Below, piece after piece: positions 1 to 5,015 of a DNA stretch of 5,152 nt; within the stretch, counting starts at the first letter, position 1, and the number at the start of each line of letters is the position of its first letter. The stretch comes from an uncultured Blautia sp. (GTDB taxonomy: Bacteria; Bacillota; Clostridia; Lachnospirales; Lachnospiraceae). A program made the translations under genes and the position numbers. Where the stretch lies: assembly GCA_934394595.1 (NCBI GenBank), contig CAKRRX010000170.1:1-5152 (forward strand), given 5' to 3'. The notes below the pieces were generated by a model, which did not search any database, was not told the origin of the DNA, and saw only the letters and a list, made by a program, of their open reading frames with translations.

Positions 1-15
1 ACATTTTATATTTTT

Positions 16-38
16 TAATAATTTTTATAAAATTATTA
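16..38. repeat. AT-rich 23-bp inverted repeat
   Basis: Two perfectly complementary 10-nt arms (16-25, TAATAATTTT, and 29-38, AAAATTATTA) are separated by the three bases TAT. The stem is pure A/T, so as RNA it would be weak. As DNA it could be an operator or simply a chance palindrome in AT-rich sequence. No function can be assigned. Confidence 0.5.
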
Positions 39-71
39 GAATTTAGACAAACATCTCTCACATTTGTAAGG

Positions 72-108
72 TAAGATATAAACATCTTAAGAGAAAGAAC
101 TCTTAAGA
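72..108. repeat. Overlapping inverted repeats with a doubled TCTTAAGA palindrome
   Basis: The 8-bp palindrome TCTTAAGA occurs at 85-92 and again at 101-108, with starts 16 bp apart. Together they allow a perfect 8-bp stem CTTAAGAG (86-93) with CTCTTAAG (100-107) and a 6-nt loop. A second, mutually exclusive stem pairs TAAGAT (72-77) with ATCTTA (84-89). The repeats lie about 140 bp upstream of the ATPase start codon. They could be regulator half-sites or alternative leader hairpins for a transcript starting further left; the sequence does not decide between these. Confidence 0.5.
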
Positions 109-141
109 AAAACTCTTTCCTTTCCCTAAAAATGTATAAAT

Positions 142-184
142 AAACCACCGCCTGCTGGCAAGAACGTCGGCTGGGCGGTGGTTT
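142..184 (+). terminator. Terminator-like GC-rich hairpin upstream of the ABC-class ATPase
   Basis: AAACCACCGCC (142-152) pairs perfectly with GGCGGTGGTTT (174-184), giving an 11-bp stem around a 21-nt loop, with a short T run (182-185) at its 3' edge. This is probably a Rho-independent terminator for a gene left of the window. The U tract is short, so efficiency is uncertain. On the minus strand the stem is followed by an AT-rich but interrupted T tract, so it could act in both directions. A promoter lies just downstream, so the ATPase gene need not be transcribed through it. Confidence 0.6.
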
Positions 185-194
185 TACGTTGTAC

Positions 195-223
195 TGGACA
201 ATTTCCATAAGAGTGTTTATAGT
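195..223 (+). promoter_or_regulatory. Promoter for the ABC-class ATPase gene
   Basis: The -35 box TGGACA (195-200) and the -10 box TATAGT (218-223) each differ from the sigma-A consensus by one base and are separated by exactly 17 bp. Transcription would begin near 229-230, giving a 5' UTR of only about 16 nt that consists almost entirely of the ribosome binding site. The position just after the 142-184 hairpin fits a new transcription unit. Confidence 0.6.
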
Positions 224-230
224 GAAGCGT

Positions 231-237
231 AGGAGGT
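231..237 (+). promoter_or_regulatory. Ribosome binding site fixing the ATPase start at 246
   Basis: AGGAGGT is a near-perfect Shine-Dalgarno sequence, 8 nt before the ATG at 246. The same reading frame is open back to an ATG at 189, but that codon has no Shine-Dalgarno sequence and lies within the promoter region. The downstream start is therefore preferred. Confidence 0.85.
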
Positions 238-245
238 ATTTTATT

Positions 246-1976
246 ATGCAGACAGGTACACAGCTGCAGGAACTTCTTCGTTCGGTGAATCGAAAGAGTT
301 ATCCTGCCTACAAATCCCTGAAAGGGATTTATCAGTTTCCAAAATACATTTTATCTATCGACCATGTGCAGGGAGATCCCTTTGCATCGCCGTCTCATGT
401 CAGCGTCAGAATTTCTCATAAAACAGCTGGCTTTCCGGAAAGCTATTATAAGGACCGGCTTACCAGAGTAACACTGGCAGATTACCTTACCAGGCAGTTT
501 GAAAGGCAGGTGTCACATTTTACATTTCGGGCAAAAGGTTCCGGAAAAAGCGGATTGCTATCTGTGACCAGATGCGGGCAGGAGGTTCTGGAGCGGACAG
601 CCTGCGAGATCACAGAACAGGGAATCACAGCTCGCTTTTTTGTGGGATTTCCTGCAAATGGAAGAACCATTAATGCCGGAGAACTGGAGAAGATTTTCTT
701 TGAATTTCTGCCGGTATGTGTGGAAAAAGCGTTTTTATACAGGAATTTAAGTGGAAAAGAGCTGGAAAAAGTTATTTTTCTGGCTGAAGATCAGGCATTT
801 ATCCGGGGAGAACTGGAAAAGCGTTCTCTAGCAGCTTTTGTAAGTGCTGGATCAGTATTGCCAAGGGAGAGCGGAATTTCTGCCAGACCTATGAAAAACA
901 GTGTCCTTTTTTCCTCCCCGGAGAGTTTGCGTGTGACCTTGGATCTGCCGCACAAAGGCCAGATTACCGGCATGGGCATCCCAAAGGGAATCACTCTGAT
1001 CGTAGGCGGTGGTTATCATGGAAAATCCACTCTGCTCAATGCCCTGGAGCTTGGAGTATACAATCATATTTCCGGGGATGGCAGAGAGTATGTGATCACA
1101 GATGCCACAGCCCAGAAACTGCGTTCTGAGGACGGAAGATTTGTGAAGGATGTAGATATTTCCCTTTTTATCAACGATCTTCCAAATAAAAAAGACACCT
1201 GTTGTTTTTCTACAGAGGATGCCAGCGGAAGTACGTCCCAGGCAGCCGGTATTGTGGAGGCAATGGAGGCTGGAAGCAAGGTGCTTTTGCTGGATGAGGA
1301 TACTTCTGCTACCAATTTTATGGTGCGGGATGCTTTTATGCAGCAGGTGATCGCCAGAGAAAAGGAGCCAATCACTCCATTTCTGGAAAGAGCCCGGGAC
1401 TTGTATGAGAAAGCGGGGATTTCCACGATTCTGGTAGCTGGAAGCTCCGGTGCATTTTTCCATATTGCAGATACCGTGATCCAGATGGATCATTATGAGC
1501 CTGTGGATATCACAGAAAAGGTGAAAAAGCTTTGTGAAAGTTATCCGTTAAAGGGAAGTGGAGCGCCAGTATTTTCAATGCCCAAAAGCAATCGGATCAT
1601 GACAAAAGCAGCATCTGTTTCAGGCGGACGAAAGGATTATTACGGCCATTTTAAGCCATCCGACAGAACGGAACGTCTGAAAATAAAGAACCGTGGAAAA
1701 GAGGGATTTTCCATCGGAAAACAGGATGTGGATCTGCGTTATATTGAACAGCTGACAGATACAGAGCAGACTCAGACCCTGGGGCTTCTTTTAAGATATG
1801 CAGTAGAAAAACTGGTGGATGGAAAGAAAACTCTGCCGGAAATTGTGGAACTGCTGGAAGCAAAGCTTGAGAAGGATGGGATGTCCTTTTTATCGGAAGG
1901 ATATGTTTCCAGCGGATGCGCTCTGCCGCGAAAACAGGAAATTTATCAGTGCTTTAACCGGTATAGAAGAAATTGA
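246..1976 (+). CDS. Predicted ATPase of the ABC class (ABC_ATPase / COG3044-type family)
   Basis: A 576-aa protein, about the usual length for this poorly characterised family of soluble, single-domain ABC-type ATPases. These are not transporter subunits: there are no membrane segments and no permease partner nearby. A family-specific N-terminal region (about 1-240) precedes the nucleotide-binding core. Visible motifs are a Walker A GGGYHGKST (254-262, Lys260), a degenerate signature SGSTSQ (327-332) in place of LSGGQ, and a Walker B VLLLDED (346-352, Asp350 and the catalytic-type Glu351). After the last core strand (LVAGSSG, 396-402), where the switch histidine would be expected, there are serines instead. 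The C-terminal about 100 residues are helical and charged. I recall the trypanosome RNA-editing factor MRB1590 as a structurally known relative with an RNA-binding pore, so a nucleic-acid role is a reasonable guess, but the bacterial substrate is unknown. The gene appears to have its own promoter and is followed by a 126-bp gap. Confidence 0.9.
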   Translation: MQTGTQLQELLRSVNRKSYPAYKSLKGIYQFPKYILSIDHVQGDPFASPSHVSVRISHKTAGFPESYYKDRLTRVTLADYLTRQFERQVSHFTFRAKGSGKSGLLSVTRCGQEVLERTACEITEQGITARFFVGFPANGRTINAGELEKIFFEFLPVCVEKAFLYRNLSGKELEKVIFLAEDQAFIRGELEKRSLAAFVSAGSVLPRESGISARPMKNSVLFSSPESLRVTLDLPHKGQITGMGIPKGITLIVGGGYHGKSTLLNALELGVYNHISGDGREYVITDATAQKLRSEDGRFVKDVDISLFINDLPNKKDTCCFSTEDASGSTSQAAGIVEAMEAGSKVLLLDEDTSATNFMVRDAFMQQVIAREKEPITPFLERARDLYEKAGISTILVAGSSGAFFHIADTVIQMDHYEPVDITEKVKKLCESYPLKGSGAPVFSMPKSNRIMTKAASVSGGRKDYYGHFKPSDRTERLKIKNRGKEGFSIGKQDVDLRYIEQLTDTEQTQTLGLLLRYAVEKLVDGKKTLPEIVELLEAKLEKDGMSFLSEGYVSSGCALPRKQEIYQCFNRYRRN

Positions 1977-1977
1977 T

Positions 1978-2048
1978 CCGGCAGGAAAAGGTGGTTTATC
2001 GAAGGGAATTCTTTTGGAATCCATATTTGCAGGTAGCTTTTCCTGCGG
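1978..2048. repeat. Long-range inverted repeat between the ATPase and aminopeptidase genes
   Basis: GCAGGAAAAG (1981-1990) is perfectly complementary to CTTTTCCTGC (2037-2046). CC at 1978-1979 can extend the stem with GG at 2047-2048 if G1980 is bulged, giving 12 bp around a 46-nt loop. It begins two bases after the ATPase stop codon and ends just upstream of a TATAAT box. There is no T tract after the right arm, so it is not a standard terminator. It could be a 3'-end stabilising hairpin or a regulatory site. Confidence 0.5.
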
Positions 2049-2062
2049 TTATACGTTATAAT
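2034..2062 (+). promoter_or_regulatory. Possible promoter for the M18 aminopeptidase gene
   Basis: A consensus -10 hexamer TATAAT lies at 2057-2062, 40 bp before the start codon. No good -35 exists at 16-18 bp spacing (the 17-bp position reads TAGCTT), and a TTGCAG at 2027-2032 is too far away at 24 bp. Transcription from here would need an activator or would be weak. Co-transcription with the upstream ATPase gene is equally possible. Confidence 0.4.
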
Positions 2063-2102
2063 GAGTAGCAGAGGAAATTTACAGAAAGGTGGATATTGAA
2101 TT

Positions 2103-3494
2103 ATGGAACGTCCAAACGCATGGCTCACTTATTCTGAGTCAGAGATAAAAGAACTGGAAGATGTGGCGAAGAAATATCGTCACTTCTTAAATGTTGGAAA
2201 GACAGAGCGCGAGTGTGTTACACAGATCGTGAAAGAGGCCGAGGAAGCAGGCTATGTTTCCATCGAAGAAAAGAGAAGAAACGGCGAGGCATTAAAGGCC
2301 GGAGATAAAGTATATGAAGTGGGAATGAAGAAGATCATTGCCCTGTATCACATTGGTGAGGATGATCTGGCAGAGGGAATGAATATCCTTTGCGCCCATA
2401 TCGATTCCCCGAGACTGGATATCAAGCAGAATCCTTTATATGAGGATACAGATCTGGCATATCTTGACACCCATTATTACGGTGGTGTAAAGAAATATCA
2501 GTGGGTTGCCATTCCTCTGGCTATGCACGGTGTGATCGTGAAAAAGGATGGCAGTGTAGTAGAGGTAAACATCGGAGAAGATGAGGAAGATCCAATCCTT
2601 TATATCACAGATCTTCTGATCCATCTTGCAGGTCAGCAGATGGCAAAGAAAGCTTCTGAAGTGATCGAGGGTGAGAAAATGGACATCCTCATCGGAAGCC
2701 AGCCGCTGAAGGATCTTCCAGATGACAAGAAGAAAGAAGCAGTAAAAGAAAATGTTCTTCGCATTCTGGGCGAGAAATATGGTGTGGAAGAGGAAGATTT
2801 CCTTTCTGCAGAGCTTGAGATCGTTCCAGCTGGAAAAGCCCGTGATTGTGGACTTGACCGCAGCATGATCGCAGGATATGGACAGGATGACAGAGTGTGT
2901 GCTTACACTTCTCTTCTGGCATTTCTGGAAATGGATGCGCCGAAGCGTACAAGCTGCTGTCTCCTTGTAGATAAAGAAGAAATCGGAAGTGTGGGAGCTA
3001 CCGGTATGCAGTCTCATTTCTTTGAGAACAGTGTGGCAGAGCTTCTGGATGCCATGAGACAGTATTCTGATCTGAAACTCAGAAAGACCCTGAAGAATTC
3101 CAGTATGCTTTCTTCTGATGTAAGTGCCGGTTATGATCCTGCTTATGCGGAAGCTTTTGAGAAAAAGAATTCTGCATATCTTGGAAGAGGTATCGTGCTG
3201 AACAAGTTCACCGGTGCCCGTGGAAAGTCCGGTTCCAATGATGCAAATGCTGAGTATGTAGCAAGGGTGCGCAGAATTTTTGATGATCACAAGGTTGCAT
3301 TCCAGACTGCAGAGCTTGGTAAAGTAGATGTAGGAGGCGGCGGAACAATTGCATTTATTGCGGCTCTTTACGGAATGGAAGTCATTGATAGTGGTGTGGC
3401 AGTGCTGAGTATGCATGCACCGTGGGAAGTGACCAGTAAGGCTGATGTCTATGAGGCAAAGAAGGCTTATAAGGCATTTTTACTTGAGGCATAA
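2103..3494 (+). CDS. apeA: M18 family zinc aminopeptidase (aspartyl-aminopeptidase type)
   Basis: A cytosolic di-zinc exopeptidase of peptidase family M18, which removes N-terminal amino acids, classically acidic ones, from peptides. At 463 aa it is full length. The metal-binding and catalytic set is complete: His99 in CAHIDSPRLD, the bridging Asp in QDDRV (262-263), Glu292/Glu293 in DKEEIGSVGATG, Asp339 in SSDVSAGYDP, and His438 in MHAPWE. Asp101, two residues after His99, fits the usual HxD pattern. Family members form large dodecameric tetrahedral assemblies, and nothing here argues against that. The start at 2103 is supported by AAGGTGG (2086-2092), 10 nt upstream. The gene is followed 11 bp after its stop codon by a strong terminator, so it is the last gene of its transcript or is monocistronic. 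A housekeeping role in peptide turnover is expected. The specificity of bacterial members varies and cannot be read from the sequence. Confidence 0.95.
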   Translation: MERPNAWLTYSESEIKELEDVAKKYRHFLNVGKTERECVTQIVKEAEEAGYVSIEEKRRNGEALKAGDKVYEVGMKKIIALYHIGEDDLAEGMNILCAHIDSPRLDIKQNPLYEDTDLAYLDTHYYGGVKKYQWVAIPLAMHGVIVKKDGSVVEVNIGEDEEDPILYITDLLIHLAGQQMAKKASEVIEGEKMDILIGSQPLKDLPDDKKKEAVKENVLRILGEKYGVEEEDFLSAELEIVPAGKARDCGLDRSMIAGYGQDDRVCAYTSLLAFLEMDAPKRTSCCLLVDKEEIGSVGATGMQSHFFENSVAELLDAMRQYSDLKLRKTLKNSSMLSSDVSAGYDPAYAEAFEKKNSAYLGRGIVLNKFTGARGKSGSNDANAEYVARVRRIFDDHKVAFQTAELGKVDVGGGGTIAFIAALYGMEVIDSGVAVLSMHAPWEVTSKADVYEAKKAYKAFLLEA

Positions 3495-3505
3495 TAGAAT
3501 TTCAA

Positions 3506-3541
3506 CCGGGCAGAGACAGAGCTCTGCCCGGGATTTTTTTT
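3506..3541 (+). terminator. Intrinsic terminator after the M18 aminopeptidase gene
   Basis: CCGGGCAGAG (3506-3515) pairs perfectly with CTCTGCCCGG (3522-3531) around a 6-nt loop. After GA comes an uninterrupted run of eight T (3534-3541). This is a canonical strong Rho-independent terminator. Confidence 0.95.
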
Positions 3542-3560
3542 CTGCTGAAAATAACAGCAG
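3542..3560 (+). promoter_or_regulatory. Small hairpin abutting the ribosome binding site of the membrane protein
   Basis: CTGCTG (3542-3547) is perfectly complementary to CAGCAG (3555-3560) with a 7-nt A-rich loop. The stem starts directly after the T run of the preceding terminator and ends at the base before the Shine-Dalgarno region. It may affect translation of the next gene or be incidental; six base pairs is modest evidence. Confidence 0.35.
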
Positions 3561-3570
3561 GGAAAGGCGG
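3561..3570 (+). promoter_or_regulatory. Ribosome binding site fixing the membrane protein start at 3577
   Basis: GGAAAGGCGG lies 6 nt before the ATG at 3577. The frame is open upstream to an ATG at 3445, but that would overlap the aminopeptidase gene, read through the terminator hairpin, and add a low-complexity basic leader. The start at 3577 is therefore chosen. Confidence 0.75.
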
Positions 3571-3576
3571 CTTAAT

Positions 3577-4038
3577 ATGATAAAAAAACAGGCACCAGGA
3601 GAAACTATTCTGAAAGTAGGCGGCATGTTGCTTCTTTTTCTTGGGGTAATGCTGGCTTTTGGAAGTGGAAGTTCCCTGTCTATGGTGACACGGGGAAGCA
3701 CAGATAATGCTGTAGTAGAATATTTACAGAAAAACGGAATGACCTATGCCCAGCTGGTGGCAAGTACAGTGATGGTGCTGGTGGCAGGTGTTGTTTATCT
3801 GGCAGCAGGTGTTGTGGGAGTCAAACAGGCTGGAAATACTGAAAAAGCAGGGCTTTGTGTGGGAATGGGAGCTTTGCTCGTTGCAGAGGTGATCGCGGAA
3901 GTTCTTGTTACCTTAAAGTTCGGAGCCTTTGATCCTGCATCTGTAGTCCGAATGCTGATGTTCCCGGCAATTTATATGGTGGGAGCTGTGCTGAACTGGC
4001 AGGCCAGAACAGCCGAAAAAGCAGGTGCAAAAAAATAA
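3577..4038 (+). CDS. Small four-helix integral membrane protein of unknown function
   Basis: A 153-aa protein I do not recognise. Four hydrophobic segments are visible at about residues 11-31, 57-82, 91-113 and 121-141. Short lysine-rich ends (MIKKQ at the start, EKAGAKK at the finish) suggest that both termini are cytoplasmic. The loop at 32-56 between helices 1 and 2 is polar and probably extracytoplasmic. No catalytic motif, metal site or lipobox is seen. The gene follows the aminopeptidase terminator after 35 bp with no convincing promoter between them, so it may depend on read-through or an unrecognised promoter. It ends 22 bp before the -35 box of the tRNA promoter and has no terminator of its own, so its transcript may run into the tRNA gene. 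The coding sequence itself is confident; function is unknown. Confidence 0.8.
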   Translation: MIKKQAPGETILKVGGMLLLFLGVMLAFGSGSSLSMVTRGSTDNAVVEYLQKNGMTYAQLVASTVMVLVAGVVYLAAGVVGVKQAGNTEKAGLCVGMGALLVAEVIAEVLVTLKFGAFDPASVVRMLMFPAIYMVGAVLNWQARTAEKAGAKK

Positions 4039-4060
4039 ATAAAAAATTTGAAAAAAGGTG

Positions 4061-4089
4061 TTGACAAAACATCTGCTATCGTGTAGAAT
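4061..4089 (+). promoter_or_regulatory. Strong promoter of the tRNA-Arg gene
   Basis: A perfect -35 box TTGACA (4061-4066) and a -10 box TAGAAT (4084-4089; one mismatch) are separated by exactly 17 bp. Transcription would start near 4096, giving a leader of about 50 nt that is removed by RNase P. Such near-consensus promoters are typical of stable RNA genes. Confidence 0.9.
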
Positions 4090-4144
4090 ATCCATTGTTG
4101 CGAGGGAGAAACGCAAAAGCGAAAAGAACTCGTAAGAATCAAAT

Positions 4145-4218
4145 GTGTGTTTAGCTCAGCTGGATAGAGCGTTTGGCTACGGACCAAAAGGCCGGGGGTT
4201 CGAATCCTCTAACACACG
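4145..4218 (+). tRNA. tRNA-Arg (anticodon ACG)
   Basis: A complete 74-nt cloverleaf. The acceptor stem GTGTGTT (4145-4151) pairs with AACACAC (4211-4217) and has discriminator G4218. The D stem is GCTC/GAGC with loop AGCTGGATA. The anticodon stem TTTGG/CCAAA holds the loop CTACGGA, with anticodon ACG at 4179-4181. A 5-nt variable loop follows. The T stem GGGGG/CCTCT, with two G-U pairs, holds TTCGAAT. ACG, normally edited to ICG, reads CGU, CGC and CGA. CCA is not encoded and must be added after transcription. The gene stands alone, with its own promoter and terminator, and an integrase remnant lies just downstream, which marks it as a likely attachment site. Confidence 0.97.
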
Positions 4219-4226
4219 CTATGTCG

Positions 4227-4270
4227 AAAGGCTGGAAACCTTGAAAAATCTATGGTTTCTGGCTTTTTTT
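4227..4270 (+). terminator. Terminator of the tRNA-Arg gene
   Basis: AAAGGCTGGAAACC (4227-4240) pairs with GGTTTCTGGCTTTT (4254-4267) through 14 positions, including three G-U wobbles, around a 13-nt loop. A T run at 4264-4270 follows the GC-containing stem. It lies 9 nt after the tRNA and fits an intrinsic terminator. Confidence 0.85.
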
Positions 4271-4284
4271 GTGCTTGTTGATTT

Positions 4285-4301
4285 GAGTTCGAACCTGTGA
4301 C
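4285..4301. other. T-arm-like sequence downstream of tRNA-Arg, possible attachment-site relic
   Basis: GAGTTCGAACCTGTGAC resembles the 3' part of the tRNA (4196-4213, GGGTTCGAATCCTCTAAC). The match is 14 of 18 aligned positions if one base is skipped, including an identical GTTCGAA core. It lies between the tRNA terminator and the integrase remnant, where the second copy of an attachment repeat might be expected. It cannot form a T arm itself. The match is short and imperfect, so this is a suggestion only. Confidence 0.25.
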
Positions 4302-4331
4302 TTCCTGTAACAAGGAAATTTAGAGGTGAAA

Positions 4332-4715
4332 TCAGTTGGAAAATGCCTTTTCCATGATATTCAGACTTTCCTCAGGAGTCAGTGGATTATAGATATACCC
4401 TAATGTTGTTGTGGTGTTGCTGTGACCAAGGCAGGCACGAATCTGATCAAGAGGAAGACCAGCTGCGTTCAGGCGACTTGCATAAGTCTTTCTCAGCTTG
4501 TCATCAGGTTTTGCATCAGGAGCATTTTCTTTTAATAATTTGAAAATCTCCTGGGCTTTATGGACAACTGGGATAACACGCTCTGTTTCACAGGTTGGCT
4601 TGGATACCTGACGGAATTTAACGGTTACCTTGAGCTCAGGAAATGGATTACTGGCAATGTATCCATGATCCTTCGCATATTCAAACATCTGTTTTGGAAT
4701 GGTTAAGGCATAAAA
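4332..4715 (-). pseudogene. Tyrosine recombinase (phage/island-type integrase), truncated and internally deleted remnant
   Basis: The readable frame runs from a stop at 4716-4718 to the TGA at 4332-4334. The first ATG is at 4688 (118 aa), but it has no ribosome binding site, and integrase-like sequence (ALTIPKQ) continues upstream of it, so it is not a true start. Numbering from that Met, residues 1-20 resemble the end of the core-binding domain (MFEYAKDHGYIASNP). ERVIPVVHKAQEI (36-48) resembles the strand and helix that follow the catalytic Lys region. LRKTYASRLNAAG (65-77) holds the box II Arg66, with Asp63 where His is usual. LGHS carries His89, and Tyr98 (or Tyr100) is the likely nucleophile. 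The box I Arg region and the stretch before box II seem to be missing, so catalysis is not expected. About 200 N-terminal residues are absent where intron sequence begins. The gene reads toward the tRNA and ends 113 bp from it, the usual arrangement for an element integrated in a tRNA gene. Confidence 0.85.
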
Positions 4716-4975
4716 TCAGAGTAATTGTCATGAAGCAATGGAAGAGCCCCAAAACCATTTATCGAAATCTAAGCTATCTGAATTGGAAACATAAGAACGG
4801 ATTTAGCCATGAAGAGATATATAAAGTCGCAAATTCGAGACTGGGTTGGTACAAAAGAAGTGGAATGAATGTAGTGAATTTCATTATCAGCAAGGATTTA
4901 CTTGAAAATAGGATAAAAGATGGAGCTGGTTTACTCAATCCCTTATCCTATTACTTGGTTAAAGTTGGAATATAA
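4697..4975 (+). pseudogene. Group II intron-encoded protein, C-terminal maturase (domain X) fragment
   Basis: From about EWLRHKIRV (starting at 4697) to the TAA at 4973-4975 the translation resembles the maturase domain X of group II intron reverse transcriptases. It shows the WLR..IR entry motif, then KQWKSPKT (from 4733), the NSRLGWYKRSG segment, and a hydrophobic tail ending in YYLVKVGI. Domain X binds intron RNA and promotes splicing. All reverse transcriptase motifs, including the YADD active site, are absent because the 5' part is missing. No DNA-binding or HNH endonuclease domain follows. The frame stays open upstream to an ATG at 4643, but that part is antisense to the integrase remnant and does not look like maturase. 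The fragment cannot act as a reverse transcriptase and probably is not translated. Confidence 0.85.
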
Positions 4976-4981
4976 ATTGTA

Positions 4982-5012
4982 GAGCCGTATACGAGACCCG
5001 TACGTACGGTTC
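4982..5012 (+). ncRNA. Group II intron domain V (catalytic hairpin, shortened)
   Basis: GAGCCGTA (4982-4989) pairs with TACGGTTC (5005-5012), including the catalytic AGC triad at 4983-4985. The two-base bulge CG (5003-5004) sits where the metal-binding bulge belongs. The distal stem is TACG (4990-4993) with CGTA (4999-5002) around a 5-nt loop AGACC. Domain V is normally about 34 nt and capped by a GNRA tetraloop. This one is 31 nt and lacks the tetraloop, which suggests decay or an unusual lineage. Confidence 0.9.
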
Positions 5013-5015
5013 AAT

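Noticed and set aside
1..188. Riboswitch or T-box leader before the ATPase gene
   Set aside because: No conserved riboswitch core or T-box motif is recognisable. The inverted repeats alone do not support a known class, and a promoter lies downstream of them.
189..245. Upstream extension of the ATPase frame to an ATG at 189
   Set aside because: That ATG has no ribosome binding site, and the extension covers the predicted promoter and the AGGAGGT site that serves the start at 246.
852..1493. A 213-codon open frame on the minus strand
   Set aside because: It is antisense to the ABC-class ATPase core (Walker A to Walker B), has no family resemblance and is a coding shadow.
2436..3416. A 326-codon open frame on the minus strand
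   Set aside because: It lies entirely antisense to the M18 aminopeptidase, which has all its catalytic motifs. The translation is rich in Cys, His and Ile and has no recognisable domain, so it is a shadow frame.
3445..3576. Upstream extension of the membrane protein frame into the aminopeptidase gene
   Set aside because: It would translate through the terminator hairpin and give a non-hydrophobic basic leader. The start at 3577 has its own ribosome binding site.
3913..4187. Minus-strand open frames overlapping the membrane protein end and the tRNA
   Set aside because: They run antisense through a verified tRNA gene and its promoter, and show no protein family features.
4270..4310. A second tRNA on the minus strand suggested by the GGTTCGAAC motif
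   Set aside because: The flanking bases cannot form a T stem, and no acceptor, D or anticodon arms are found, so it is not a tRNA.
4643..4696. Maturase frame starting at the ATG at 4643
   Set aside because: The first 18 codons are antisense to conserved integrase sequence and do not resemble domain X. The open frame there is coincidental.
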